This document shows positions 12,143-24,932 of a stretch of DNA of 64,000 nucleotides, in pieces. The first letter of the stretch is position 1, and each line of letters begins with the position of its first letter. The notes below the pieces were generated by a model. It ran no database searches. It worked only from the letters and a program-made list of their open reading frames with translations, and was not told the DNA's origin. Position numbers and translations under genes: made by a program. The stretch is from positions 4,598,001 to 4,662,000 of the forward strand of contig NW_027118693.1 in NCBI RefSeq assembly GCF_036417845.1, in the 5' to 3' direction. This DNA is from Apteryx mantelli. Its lineage: Eukaryota; Chordata; Aves; Apterygiformes; Apterygidae.

Positions 12143-13230
12143 AGACCTTGCTGATCAGTCTGTGTCTATGTGCCTGGGTCTCAGCCCCTTCCTCTGCTTT
12201 AACTTGTTGGCCAGGTCCAGCTAAGCTGCACAGAGTAGTATTGTTCTCTCTTTTGGACCTATACAAGTTCTGTGAGCAAAAGCGGCAGGATGGAAAGGAG
12301 ATGGTCTGCATAGGTAGGAGTAGACTGTCCTGAGAGGATTGCATTGAGAATTCGTTGCCTTCAAGACCTCAGATAATGAATTCAGGATCAACTCCATACC
12401 AAACCAAGTTTAATTTTTCCAGTGTTCACAGAAAAAAAAAAAAAAAAAAAGGAGTGCCTGTTAGTTTATTATCCTTGGATTTTCTTTTTTTTTTTTCTCC
12501 CTCCCTTATATTACCCTTTTTTCATTTTTATTTTTCCTTCTGATGGCCAGAAAGTTTTATCAAAACCGTTTCTCAGCAAAAAGATTGCTGTGACTGAAGA
12601 AAAATCTCTTTATAAAGCTTGGATGGAAAGACAGTTTTAATCATAGCATGTTTGTCTTATTTCTTTTGGGCTTTTTTTCCCCCCTGAAAACAAAAACATT
12701 CCCAGGGAATAAAACTTCCCTCTTATCTAACACTCCCATTCACCTTTATTTCCCATATGCCTCCTCCTTTATCACCATTCTTCTTCTTCCTTCTTTCCAT
12801 TCCTTACCTAAAATCAAAAGGTTAATGTCACTTTGAAGAGATGTTTTATCTTTCTCCAGGATGCATTTTATCTTATCCAAAAATACAGGTTTAAGATAGG
12901 CTAGAGAAAGAATGACTGAGAAATGTCTATCTTTTTCTCCATTGGCTATAAAAGGACACTTGAGTGAGGAGCTCAAATGCAAAAACTTACATGTTGTTAA
13001 TAGTGGATTCCTACTCTAACCTAGAAACTAAGTTTGTTGTTACTGTTTGAAATGGTGTCTCCTTACTCTATGGTGTTTCTCCGTGCCTCTCCTCTCTTCT
13101 CTGTTTTCCTTACAGACCTTTTGTGAGTAACCCCATGTACTTATTTTGTTATACTTTTACATTTCTCTACCTGTCCCTACTTCCTCTAACCTTCTGAGGA
13201 ATCGTTTCCTCCGCTCACCATCTTCTCTTA
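12143..13230. other. Unique sequence between palindrome and first OR, A- and T-rich tracts
   Basis: Begins abruptly where the inverted repeat ends. It contains a ~20-base A run near 12431-12450 and T-rich runs at 12484-12540, and pyrimidine-rich sequence towards the OR start. No coding signal was found. It probably holds upstream intron sequence of the OR pseudogene, with a splice-acceptor-like pyrimidine tract ending in AG at 13239-13240. Confidence 0.5.
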
Positions 13231-13253
13231 CTCGCTGCAGCTCAGTTGCAGAT

Positions 13254-14194
13254 ATGTTGAACCATACGACTGTCACAGAGTTCCTTCTCTTGGGCTTCCC
13301 CTCCCTCCACCATCAGGAGTACCTAATAGCAATCACTTTCCTGGCTTCCTACCTGGTGATCTTAGTTGGAAACCTGCTGATCATTGCCCTCGTTCTTTCT
13401 GACCGAGACCTCCACAGACCCATGTACTTTTTCCTCTGCAACCTCTCCTCTTTGGAGATCTTCATCGCTACATGCATCATACCCAAAACAGTAGCAAGCT
13501 TGTTGATGGGCAGCAAAACCATCTCCTTCCCAGCTTGCAGTGCTACTTCTACTTCCTCTTGGGCACCATCGAGTTTGTCCTTCTTGCTGTCATGTCCTAC
13601 GACCGTTATGTGGCCATATGCTACCCTCTTCAGTACCCCATGCTCATGAACAGTCAGCTTTGTGTTCAGCTCCTGTTGGGATCATGGACTGCAGGCTTTT
13701 TGGCCACCGTTGTCCCCACTGTCCTAGTTGTCAGGCTGCCCTTCTGCAATGCCAATCATATTGACCACTTCTTCTGTGACAGCGTGCTTTTGATCAAGCT
13801 GTCCTGTGCAGACACACGGACTGTGGAGCTGATAAATTTCGTGAAAGCTTTCATCATCCTCCTTGGCTCACTGGTCATGACAGCAGTGTCCTACCTATAC
13901 ATCATTAACACCATCCTTAGGTTGCCCTCAGCTTCGTCGAGGAACAAGGCATTTTCTACATGCTCCTCTCACTTCACCATTGTCATCTTGGGCTACGGTA
14001 GCTGCATCTTCCAGTATGTGCAGCCTTCAAGTCACCACACTTCCTATTACAAAATGGTGGCCCTGCTCAACACAGTGGTAACTCCTCTGATGGGCCCCTT
14101 TATTTTCAGCCTGAGGAACGAGCAGATGAAGAAAGCTCTCAAGGTGGGCTTGAAGAGAAGTGTGATAATCTCCAGAAAATGTTTTTCCTTCTGA
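13254..14194 (+). pseudogene. Olfactory receptor pseudogene, class II, OR6/OR11-like
   Basis: Seven-transmembrane odorant receptor reading. It starts MLNHTTVTEFLLLGF with an N-glycosylation site (NHT), then TM1 and GNLLI, then PMYFFLCNLS (TM2). In the second frame come MSYDRYVAIC (the DRY box), FFCDSVLLIKLSC in the second extracellular loop, RNKAFSTCSSH before TM6, and FSLRNEQMKKALK after TM7. The reading frame breaks at about 13536-13540, between the conserved TM3 cysteine (FPAC) and QCYFYF. Two residues normally sit between that Cys and Gln, so 7 bases appear to be missing, which shifts the frame. No other stop or shift is visible over ~940 bp. A likely splice acceptor is the AG at 13239-13240. 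Family placement rests on motif memory. A sequencing error cannot be excluded but a 7-base loss makes that less likely. Confidence 0.88.
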
Positions 14195-17100
14195 GAAGAG
14201 ATTTTGTAAGTGGAGGGAAAAGGGAGGGGGATGGAACAAATGATTAGGATTCATTTGCTGAAATTACACCTTTCTTTCTTGGCAGTGTGAAGTTTCATGA
14301 AATCACACCAGTTTCTCTCCTGAAACATATAACCATGATAAAACCTAAACCTTAGATAGGGATGCCTTTCAAATGGTCTGAAAGCACTTTAAATCCCTGA
14401 TGAATACCCTGGTGATGGTGTTTTCTAAGTGTGGAAACTGAGACAGAAAGCAACAAGCTGAGGAGTTCCTCCTTCCTTGGCACACCAAATTCTCAAGACG
14501 GTTCACCTTCCCCCAGTTTGGATGCAGCTTCTCCTTGTCACACAATCTGTTTCCCCTGCTTATTTTGGTGGCAGAACTTTGTTGAACCTCTTTGCCTTTA
14601 GAAAGAGACAGAAAACAGGTGGAACAAAAAAAAAGAGAACAACAATGGCTTTATTTCTCTGCTAAGTGGCACTTACTTCTCCCCATTACTCTCCTGGTAA
14701 GGACAAGAACAGAGACAAAATAAAGTCTAAATTACCCACCTAACATCAGCTCTCTTTTAAGCTGCAACTAAATCCAGAATATTGGTCAGTAATTTAATTG
14801 TTGAGTAACGATACAATTGTCCACAGGTCAAGCTTAATGAAATAAATGCCCAGTCCTTATGACACAATACTGTCAGAGCCAATACTTCAGCTAATAGAAC
14901 AGATTCACGCAGTGGAATTAGTTTGTCCACAAACAAACATTTGTAACTTTAACACCCTAAGCTGAGTGCATTGCCTGCCCTCCTTTGATAGTGGGGAAGA
15001 ATCAGTAGTCTAGAGGATTATATCATCTCCTCTTACGCTAGTTGTCCATCGTACTTCAGAGGAACTATACTGAGCATAGAATTGGAAGCTCAACTTTTTC
15101 ATAGGAAATGCCAGGTGCACTGAACCACATGCTGGGCAATGTGTTATAATTTGCACAGGTGAGTGATTCTAGCTCAGTGAGGTGCATCCTCTGCAGCCCC
15201 AAGGATTAGATCTAGGCCTTAAGTTCTCTCCAACCCCTTCACCAAACAAAACCAAACAAAAAAAATTCCTTTTCTCTAATCCTTGTCATGGTATTGCCAT
15301 TTTGTAATATTCATGGATTCATTTTCACTCACGATTTGCAAGACAAATATGTTGTTTTGGAATGAGAATCAAAAGCAGTATTTGTTTATTCATTTTAAAT
15401 AAAAATATGATATTATCGTTCTATCTCAGAGACTTTTTTTATTATTTAAATCACTCACTCCCAATAGTACAGATATACAGGATGGATGAGTCTAGTCTTA
15501 AATGCCTAGCATGACAATTTTGAGGTTAGTTAGTTGGATGACTCCTATCCCCTTTAAGTTGGCAAAGAATCCCACCAAGACATCTTCAGTGAAGAGACTT
15601 TGGAATCACAGATAGTGCTTTAACTTAGTTATCTTAGGCATCTTATTGTGAAAAATCCTCCCCAAAGTCACTGTTGCATTAACGGCTCTGATATTTCTGG
15701 GTAGATAGCTACGGTTTGACTATCTGTGTGAGAGCCACACCTCTGGTTACAGCATAGAAATAACAGAACCTCACTGTTTGTCCACTGCTACCTCTACACC
15801 AATATCTTAGGTGCTTGCTTTGCTCTGATGGCATGGCCTCCAGACTGTTCACCTTATTTACACCAGGGAAAAGTCCAGGTGCAGTTGTGGGGATAGTTCA
15901 TTCAGGAATTTGCTTCTTCCATTGAAGGAACAGGTCACTGCAAGAGCTGCCCCTTGCAAGGGGTACAAAAAAGATCGTGCTGGGTGTTGCTTCCTCTGCT
16001 CTGTGCAGATGTCAAACTGTATTTTATGCCATAAGGCATGCAGCACATATCCTCACTGCCACACTACAAAACATAACAAAGCACACGTTTTGTCAGCGGT
16101 GATCAACAGCCCTCACTTGATTTCATGTACCTTGAATGGAGGAAGCACACACAAAACGACATGCCTGTGTCTCTGGGCTGCAGGGGCACTACGTGGGCCA
16201 GCAGACACCCAGGAGACCCAGAAGTTAAGCAATATGCGCAGCATTTCCTGACAACAGGGTCTGCTTCCTGTAATAAATGTGCACAGTAAATAACAGACTT
16301 TCTTCTGTGGATAAAGGTCCCCTAAATAGCTATCCACCTCCTTGATACCTGAGCTGTATGAATAATGGATTTTTCTTTTAATAGGTGAATTGAAAACGAA
16401 ATAAGTAAATAAAAAAAAAAAGGTGGACCTTGAGGACTTTGCTAAATGAACACAGAAATATTCTAGTCCACTGCAAACCCTTTCTTAGATCTAAAATGTT
16501 ATGTTCCTTCTGAAAGTACTGACAACAGAAGTTGCATTCACCCCAGCCAGCAAGAGGGTGGCCCTGAAGCTCTTGTGTTGCCTACTCCTGTAAAGGCATC
16601 AGTACCATGCTCCATGAACGTGACAGGAGAAAGTAAGTGCCCAAAGTAAGTTTCTAAGATCTGCATGAGAGAACGTAGGCCAGAAATCATTTGCATTCCA
16701 TTACTTTCTTTCCGGAAGACTCTGCCCATGCTGCCATCCAACAGAGTAGGTCTTCTTTCTGTGTAAAACTTTCAAACATTTTTGCTTCCTTCTGACAGAA
16801 ATATGATGATATTCCTCTTTAGTTTCATCCTAAATTATAAACCAGCTCAAGTGAGATAAATAACTTTCTACGGCTGCCTATTCCTGTTCCCAAGTATAAA
16901 GGGAGGCCAAATGATTAACACAAACTAAGACAGCTCAACTCCACAAGTGCACACATTATTATAAAGGCTGTTAACCAAAATCTTAATAGTGTTCTACGTG
17001 ATTCAAACATAAATGGACATGATTACATGCGAAATATAGTCCATTTGCCTGTTTTTCTGAATAGCCGTGGGCTTAGTAACGCAAAAAAGCTGATGGTAGC

Positions 17101-18250
17101 TTCAACAACCAATAGAGATGTTCCTTATACAGATAATGCAGGTAAGGTTATACAGGAGAATTATATGTAAGTTATAAAAGCAATGATGGTAAAATCTATT
17201 TTTTAGAACAAACTATTTAAATAATTGGCAGATCATTAATGATACTTTATAGCTCAAAGAAATACATATGAATGGAGAAAATACTTATTATTATTTTTTT
17301 TTTAATAGGATTACACGAAGAAGTTGACAGGAGAGTTTCTCAGAACATTGACACAAACTAAGACAGCTCAACTCCACAAGTGCAAAGGCCACCCTACCAG
17401 ACTTCTGCTAAGTCACTGTTTTCACGGAGGGACTCCATATGATCTTTTGATAATGCACCCTACAAGCTTGGGAAGAGAGTTTCCCCTGTGTCAGTATGAT
17501 TCCAGCCCCCCCCCAGTTTGTTGTGTGATAAGCACAAAAGAACAATCTACAGATAAGCAGCTTGTAGCCGCATAGGGGCCCTCTTCCCTTTCTGCTCCCT
17601 CAAAGACATGGACCTGGCTGCATATTTCAAGCACTACACAAGTCTAAGAGTGAAGCGTCTTCTGGAAAAGGAACTAAGAAATGGAAAGGGAATGGTCGTG
17701 AAGGGATAAATGTTGAGAGAGGAAGCTAGAATTAATATTTTCAAAACTACCTCTTCATGCCATGGTAGCTACTTCTTTAATCCTGTAAACATTACTACAC
17801 ATCTGGCACTGATTTTTTTTGCCGTAATTGTGAATATAATTCATGTACCTGCTTCCCAGCTATCCTAAACACAGGAGTTGTTCCAAAGCTATATTAGAAC
17901 AGGAAAATATTAAAACTCAGCTTGCTCTTTCTCGGATCAGGTGACAACAATCTGCTCAGTTTTGGAATCTATATCTCCTGAATACATCTACTTCGTGCAG
18001 ATCACTGAACCATCTCTCTTGGGCTGAAGATGCACATTCGGACAGATGCATGCAAGCATGGTTAAATGCATCTTTTCTGTCATGATATGAAAGATAAAAA
18101 AAAACTGGTTGGGGATGGGATTATCAATGGCAACCTGAGCATCTTGATTAGAAGAGTGAGGGCTGTGTAAAAGACAGAAAACCCTTTGCTAGGGGTTGGC
18201 AGGGTGTTGGGTTTTGGTAAGAGATACACAATGATTAGGGTGCTGTAGAA
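14195..18250. other. Intergenic DNA, no gene recognised
   Basis: AT-rich unique-looking sequence after the first OR. A polyadenylation-like AATAAA lies near 14718. A 34-base exact direct duplication occurs at 16918-16951 and 17351-17384. No coding or RNA gene could be supported; the short open frames here have no recognisable domain. Confidence 0.5.
16918..17384 (+). repeat. 34-bp exact direct repeat, two copies 433 bp apart
   Basis: The same 34 bases, beginning ACACAAACTAAGACAGCTCA, occur at 16918-16951 and at 17351-17384 in AT-rich unique sequence. Flanks differ. It may mark a templated repair insertion or the two ends of an old element. Confidence 0.85.
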
Positions 18251-18289
18251 ATTTTTACTACAGGGAGGTGGAAGGAGGTGGCTGAGAAA

Positions 18290-18540
18290 GCCCTCTGTCT
18301 GTCTCTGGTAGAAGGGGTTCCCAAAATAGTGAATAGGGTACTAACACATCCCATGCCTGGCAGAATTGAAAGGCATGGGAATGCTGCTCAGCAATCACCA
18401 GCATAACAAAGTGGATATTCCCAAGGAGAGTCGTAATGCAGATAACTAGAACCAGTGGGAAGAGGAAGGTCTGAAATTCTGGGACATTAGTGCACCCTAG
18501 AAGGCTGCTTTTGGTAACAGATGTCCCACCGTCCCACATC
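18290..18540 (-). pseudogene. Olfactory receptor N-terminal relic
   Basis: Minus-strand reading from 18539 begins with a degraded OR N-terminus: TSVTKSSLLGCTNVPEFQTF, followed by a TM1-like hydrophobic run (LFPLVLVICITTLLGN) and an AEQHSHA stretch that aligns with the TEQHLHTP linker before TM2. After that the similarity stops and no PMYFF, DRY or later motif is found. It is a truncated OR relic of ~70 codons, opposite in orientation to the other three ORs of the window. Confidence 0.65.
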
Positions 18541-18549
18541 TATTCCATG

Positions 18550-21500
18550 GGATAGCACTAGATGGCCACTGGAAATGGACATTCATGAAGTTCATTTGAA
18601 ACACGCTAGTGTAACTTTGTTAGGCTTAAACATGAGAAACAGATGAAACCAGAATACATCATGTGCTCATTCAAAACTTTTGTGCTTAACAAAACTCTTA
18701 ATTTCTCCTACTAGGCACCCTGTGGATTAGAGGCAGTGACAAGCTCATTAGGGTTCCCACAGTCTTACAAACTCCCAGGGGAAAGTCTCCCAGCATGAAG
18801 TGAAATCACAGGACTAAAGTGCCTTGGAGGTTTAATGGGGCTTGCTGAGGGCTGTTAGAGATAGAGCTGCTGCCAGAAGTCCATGTCTTTCACCAGGCAC
18901 TGATTAGACCAGACCATCAGAGGCACCACTTGCAGGAAGACAAAGGAAAGGGACAGAGGTTCTTCCCTCAAGTAGCACCTTTGATGTGGGGTGCCTCTTC
19001 CATTTTTGACACACGTGCACTCACAGAGTTTTAATGCTTTGCTTCAATGCAGTCTGCACATCCCTGCAGCCCCAGCCCTGTGTAACTCTCCCCACATCAT
19101 CCTCCGTCCTCAAGCAGTGCCTCTCAGGGATGAAATGTAATCCTTGCAACTTCAATCTTCCTGATACTCCTCAGGCCTAGCCTGCAGGTCCCCTGCAATC
19201 TGACCCCATCTGTTGGTACCCAATGTCTTCACAAGGAACCTCATGGTATCCAAAAACTGCTCCACATCCCCCAGATCCCACTGTTTGAGTGGTGCCTCTC
19301 AATCAGAAATCACAAGCCACGGTATGTAACACCTGCCCTTTTTATCCCTGAACTTCCACTCACCACCAGAAGTTTTAGTCTTCAGCTCCTTCTTCTCCCA
19401 GCTCATAAAGTGGGCACTTGGGATGCTCTGTAGTGTGTAAAGGGCTGGTAAATGAAACCAGGGCATGCAAGAGACTGGCAGCCACCTGCTGCAACAGCTA
19501 GATAACAGGCTGGATATCCTAGGACATGTAAAATGGCACTAGACAGCTGCTTAAGCAATTGAAGGCTGGTCGGTGGAGTTACTCCCCAGCCCTATGAACT
19601 GAGTACATTTCCATGTGAGATCAACTACGCAGCTCAAGTGGAGGTACCTGCGCAAGAACACCCACAGTCAGGTGTCTAACTCTCTGAACTGAATCTCCTC
19701 CGAGGCATCTTCCTTAGGATGATTTGCATCCCATTGGAAAATCAACTTGTTCTCTTCATTGATGGCAAGGGTACATCAAGCTGTGGCTGTCTGCACTTAA
19801 AATATCTCCGTTTAGCCAAGGCAGAATCTCTTCCTGGAGGTCTTCATTTCTCAAGGATAGAGAACACTTTTTACATCCAAACCCTCTCCCCACCCCACCC
19901 TACCCCACACCTCCCTCCCTAAAGAAGCAAAGCAAAAGAAACAAGACTTGAGAGCTGGAGAAAATGCTTTGCTGTGAGGGTTTCAGATTCTGCCATAGGC
20001 ACAGGAACTTCCTCCCACGGAGCCCCCTCCCCAGCTAGCAGGGAAGGGCAGGGATGGGGTACAGTAAGGAAACGTAGCTTGTGAGCTGTATGGCAGGAGC
20101 TGTGAGAAGGGGTCGGATAGCAGTGTACTGTTTAATAGACTACAGTCAGGAAGCAATCAAGGGGACATTTTACCCTGAAGAACTTCAAAAATGAACCCTG
20201 AAGAGAACAAAATCTACAAAATTGAGACGATAATTGCTGTAAAGGAAGAAAGAAACAGCTGCTGGTAAAATGGTGTGGCTGGTCCATAAATTGAACAGTT
20301 GCATAGAAGCCTCCCAAGTGTGCACACCTAATTTTGGGGAATGGAGTGGGGGAAAAAAGAGGATAGAGGACAGTGCTTTTTACATCGGACTGCCTAGCAA
20401 TGCCAGCACCAGGGTTTGCCACCAAACCCAACTCAGACTTTGCCATAGGGCAGGTGAGGACCCTGGAGCACTCAGGCAAGTGAGAGCTGGGGCTGGCAGA
20501 AGTGCAATACCTGCACAGCTGGAATAGCATCAAAGATAAACTACCTTTGGAACCGCGCTGCTGGGTATGGCATGGCACTATCCTTCACAGAGAGGCTGTT
20601 CACTGCCCCTCTCCATCCTGGTGGATAGTAGCAACAATCTTACTAGCCCCGCAGCAAAGCTTCAATGATTGACTTTCCAGCCATAATCCTGCTCTAGATG
20701 GCATGATGAAGAAAACAAAGCTTAAAATAGATGAAATCTTCAAAGCTTTTGTACAGCCGGGGGCTAGTGCAGGGGAATTAGCTGCCTGATTTAGAGTTTA
20801 GGTCTCAGCTCGGATCTTAGCTTAGCTTAAGCTCAGAGCTAAGATTTAGACCTGAGCTTGCACTAGATGCTCTGACAACTGAAATTAGGTGGAAAAAATT
20901 CACCTGCATATCTCCATATTCGTATTTCCTTATTCCTGGGGTAGTAGGACCTTAATATCCCACACCCAGATACTTGATACTCCCAGTGTTTTGCAGTGCA
21001 GCCATTTCAGGCCTTCTCTGAATGCCACACAGCTGACACCTGAGAGAGCACTGAGTTACTTGCCAAGGCTTACACTGTGGAGCAGGCAGAAGGCAGAGGC
21101 AGGACCTATCAGCCACTTCTGGAGTTGCATCCTGGTTCTTCAAGTGTCCTGTATGAACAGAGAGCAATATGGAGTTCTAACACGAGCACGGAAGTGCAAT
21201 GAAATCAAACTCCCAATGACACACTGAGGAAGAGTACCAAACTGTCTCTTTTTGGTAGGCAGTTTGCACTATGTTAACCAGATATGGATCTAGAATAAGA
21301 TGATGTCCAGGATGAGACGGGAGCTGGGGCATTTCTGAGCAAGAAAGGAACAATTTGGCAGAAGCTTTTGCTTTTGCAAAATTGAGTTCTTATGTATATT
21401 TCTTTGCTCTATCCAAGCACTGCGTGAAGGCAAACTGGACCTGATTTGTCCTGGGTGAATGCATGTTAAGCCCCATTTCTACAGCTAGAATGGCAGCTGT

Positions 21501-22000
21501 GATGGGGAATGAGAAACAGAAATGATAACTGCAAATAGCTAAAGAATGGAGGAGGTGCAATCAGTCTCAGACAATTGTATACACCTTGGAGAAAGCTGCA
21601 AAGTCTAAGCTGCTCTTCTGTACTTCCTCTGGGGTCCATGGAGAGAGCCTTCCTTAAGGAAATCCATTGCTTTCTCATTCATTTGTGCAGAGCGCTTCTG
21701 GGAAATCACTCTCTTCATAATGTTTCCTGCTGGCCAAGGGGACCATGTCTTCATCTGGAGGAAAGATGATGGTCCACAAAGGGAGCAGATACTGCTGGAG
21801 TGGTTTCAGCTGCCTACATGAAGTAGGATAAGTCATGCCTCCTAAATTCTACCTTTTCTTCCTGGGGAATCAGAAGAGAGGCTCGATGATAAGGTCAGAT
21901 GTAGCTATTATATTAAAGACATCTATACTTGGGCAAGAGAGATCCTTCCGCAGACTTTCAGCTGGCAGAATTAGAAAGCAGTGAAGCCACTTCATTCTGA
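18550..22000. other. Intergenic DNA, no gene recognised
   Basis: Unique-looking sequence without a recognisable domain in any frame. A small imperfect inverted repeat occurs near 20800-20865. Open frames up to 148 codons (20132-20578, minus) have no motif and are taken as chance. Confidence 0.5.
20800..20865. repeat. Short imperfect inverted repeat (hairpin)
   Basis: AGGTCTCAGCTCGGATCTTA followed by GCTTAGCTTAAGC and then a near reverse complement ending TAAGATTTAGACCTGAGCT. It could fold into an interrupted stem of about 25 bases. Its function is unknown. Confidence 0.6.
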
Positions 22001-22009
22001 CTGGACATA

Positions 22010-22210
22010 AAGGAAAAAATGACCACGAGGAGAGTCAGGTGTTGGAACACATTGCCCAGACAGGCTATGGAGTGTCCCCTCTTGGAGGTTTTCAAGACGC
22101 CACAGGACAAGCCCAGAGCCTCCTGGTCTGACTTCACTACACACCATGCTCCGAGCAGCTGCGCAGCCTGGATGACCTGCCAGGGTTCCTCTCTCCCTTT
22201 CACACTCAGT
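22010..22210 (+). mobile_element. CR1 LINE 3' end fragment
   Basis: Plus-strand similarity to the CR1 end of ORF2 and 3' UTR: 'gtgttggaacacattgccca' and 'ggaggttttcaagacgccac' correspond to the consensus region coding [19 protein letters not shown]. It is diverged and lacks the terminal tandem octamer. The true length is uncertain. Confidence 0.75.
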
Positions 22211-22919
22211 GGAGAGGCAGAGGAGTCTCCTTGTCATGAGGTGCAAGTCAAAGAGAGCTGGGAGGAATCATGCCCTCCTGCTCCCCTTGACCTAAAGCAG
22301 GGGCAGAGGAGAACGCTGTGCACCTCCCGTGTAGGAAAGAGGAATCCTGTGTGCGAGTCTGTATCAGTAACTTGGCTTCCTCTGGCTCCCAGCAAGTCAG
22401 GTACCTTTGCCTCTGGGAAAGGTCTGGGTTTCCTCTCTCCTCAGAGGGCAGAGCCTGGCACCTCTGAGGGTGAGGCATGGCATCCCCCATTGCAAGTCTC
22501 CAAACGCCTGCTGGCTCTGCTTTTCTGCCCACTGACCGCTCATGGAGTGTGCAAGGAGAAGCTGTGGCACCTGTCTCACTCTAGTTCTGCTCCATGAGTT
22601 TGAAGAGACCAGTGCTCATTCCCCTGGCTCGTGCTCACTCTTCCTAAGAGCATGCTGAAAGGCCATAGAGGTGTGGGCAAGGGCAGATCAGAGCTTTCAT
22701 CCCCACAGGGCTACAGTTACCCAGGGCTCACTTTCTGCAGCACAAAGAGAAGCTGAGCTGCAGCAAGGACCTTCAGGAGACTCACTTGTGCCATAAACAC
22801 CAGAGACACTGCAGAGCAGGTGACATTCAGGTGCTGCTGAAGACTCACAGCAGGAGATGTGGAAAGACAGTTCGCAGCATCCTAGTCCAGATGGTTTTGC
22901 TCCTGGGGATCTGATCCGG

Positions 22920-23450
22920 TCTGATAAACTCGGAGGAATACATTCCGGACAGCATTGCTAATTGCCGCAGTTGGTTTATTCCTGCTGCGATAGCAGTCCA
23001 CCTGGTGAGCCCGTCATCGATGTCCCCAGCAGCTGGCTAGGTTAACCGTGCTGCACCCAGCACCCACTCCATTAGGGAGGGGGAAATGTTTCGGTTTTGC
23101 TGCTGCAGGGTGCGGAGGGTGTTGCGCAGCCTGGCAGCCTGGCACAAAGCCCCCGTCTTATCCAGTTCCCCTCTAGTAAAATAAACCACATCTGACCCAG
23201 CATCCCACAACCTTAACAGCCACTCTAGTAACCCTTCACGGGGCTGCTGCCTGTAGCGCCCCTGCTTATCCTGCAGCTCCGATGCTTTAAAATCACCAGC
23301 AGTTGTGGTCCCTTCAAACTGACTGCATGCAGTCTGGTAAGCCGCTGCTCTGCCACCGGCCGGGCAGCTGCCTCCCCTTCATGCGCCGGGTCTGACTCCG
23401 AACCAGGGAGGTCGTCACAGTCCCAGATATTGCCATCCCAAATATTCATT
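22920..23450 (-). pseudogene. ERV gag relic, ERV-L-like
   Basis: On the minus strand, about 23360 down to 23035, a reading frame shows coding-like sequence with the core REGLLEWLLRLWDAGSD, then VVYFTRGELDKTGALCQ and SLMEWVLGAARL before a stop. The pattern of a WLLR.WD segment followed by a G(E)L..LG/TGALC segment resembles gag of class III (ERV-L-type) avian retroviruses. An upstream acidic segment (DGNIWDCDDLPGSESDPAHE) lies in another frame, so at least one frameshift is present. No LTR or pol was found next to it. Assignment to ERV-L is from memory and moderate. Confidence 0.5.
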
Positions 23451-23880
23451 CACCACTTCTAATTTTTCAAATATACTTCAGAAAGGAAACAGACGGGTCT
23501 TTTCCAAAGTAGTCGTAAATGCACTCTGTAGTACTGAATGCACCTTTTTGATGAAAAGAAATGAAAAAATGGAAAGGCTGCATCTCTGATTACTATGGTA
23601 TACTGAACGAAAGTTAGTGTAAGTCTGTACTACTTTTAGAATGACAGCGTATGAAGCAAAAAAAAAAAACCCATGCATTTCTGTTTAATGGTAACTCCTT
23701 TATACAACTAAAACTGGAGAGCATAAAAACAAGCACTCAGAAGCACCATCTTCTGCATCTGAAATATAGTCTATCTAAGAAAGAAAACACATGGAAGCTA
23801 ATATCAAAGGCAATTCACAGGTGGTGGGAAATACAAAGAGCAGTGAGATCAATTTTAGTGTTTACAGAATGCTTTGTCTT

Positions 23881-23935
23881 TATATATATATATATATATA
23901 TATTTATTTATTTATTTATTTGTTTTTATATATAC
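23881..23935. repeat. (TA)n / (TTTA)n microsatellite
   Basis: About eleven TA dinucleotides at 23881-23902 run directly into TTTA repeats to ~23920 and then TTTTATATATA. Confidence 0.95.
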
Positions 23936-23949
23936 TCTCCATGATTTCC

Positions 23950-24898
23950 ATCCCGTATTTGATTTGGGCTTTCCTGTCCCATGAGCTGATGCTTAACTAA
24001 AGGTGTAAGATACTCCAGATCTTCAGCTTGAATGATTTAGATCATAATAGGTCACCTTTCAGGAAGGGTTCCTTGGAGGAGTTTAATGAAGATAACACTT
24101 CTGAGATCTGTCAAATCCCGTTTTCTCAGATGAGAGGCATAGCAGTTGCCTCTCTCTCCTGTTAATAAAGGCTTATTGGGGGGTACTAGCAATAAACATG
24201 ATTGGTGTGGACACTCCTTTCTTCTAATATGGCAGTATTCTAGAAACTCTTTGCTTCTAAAGCAGTAGTATCCCCCACTTAGCACTTAATTAACCATCCA
24301 AGTAACTCCCCAGTGCAGTGAAATAAGGGGCTGGGGGCGGGGGGGGGCGTGGTGGAAGGCAGAGTCCTGATCTCTCCCTGCCAAAGGGCTCGCTCCTTGG
24401 GCATCTCTGCTGCAATCTGCACGCTGCGCACTGCCCCGGGCACCAACACAAGACAGCCAGGGGCTGACATCCAGGAGCAGACCACAGAGAACAGTCTTGA
24501 CACAGTGAGATATTTTCCTCTAACATAGTTAACAAGGAAATGGTCTTGTCAAGATGGAGTGCTCAGAGGAACTCTTGTGAGCAGCGATGCCGCAGTTGTT
24601 ATCTTTCCAAATGGGTAAATAAGGAAAATTCAGAGCAGGAATGGCTCTGTCCAAAGAGTGAGGAGTTGCAGGGACTGTCCCGGGCAGGCAGTGGTTTGGG
24701 CCACTAAGCTCTGTGCGAGACATAAAAGTATTTCTTTTTAATGGTGTGGGCCTGATTATAGCAAAAATGTTTAGAAAATGTCAATAAAAATGAAACAAGA
24801 AAGAAATTTTTAAAAGGATGTAAACAAGGAAGTGTTTAGTCACACTTTTCAGTTTTTAACATTCTTTGTTCTTATAGCCCTCCTTTATTATGTTTTTG

Positions 24899-24932
<34 letters not shown>

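Noticed and set aside
20132-20578. 148-codon minus-strand open frame
   Set aside because: No motif, signal peptide or membrane pattern; located in unique intergenic DNA.
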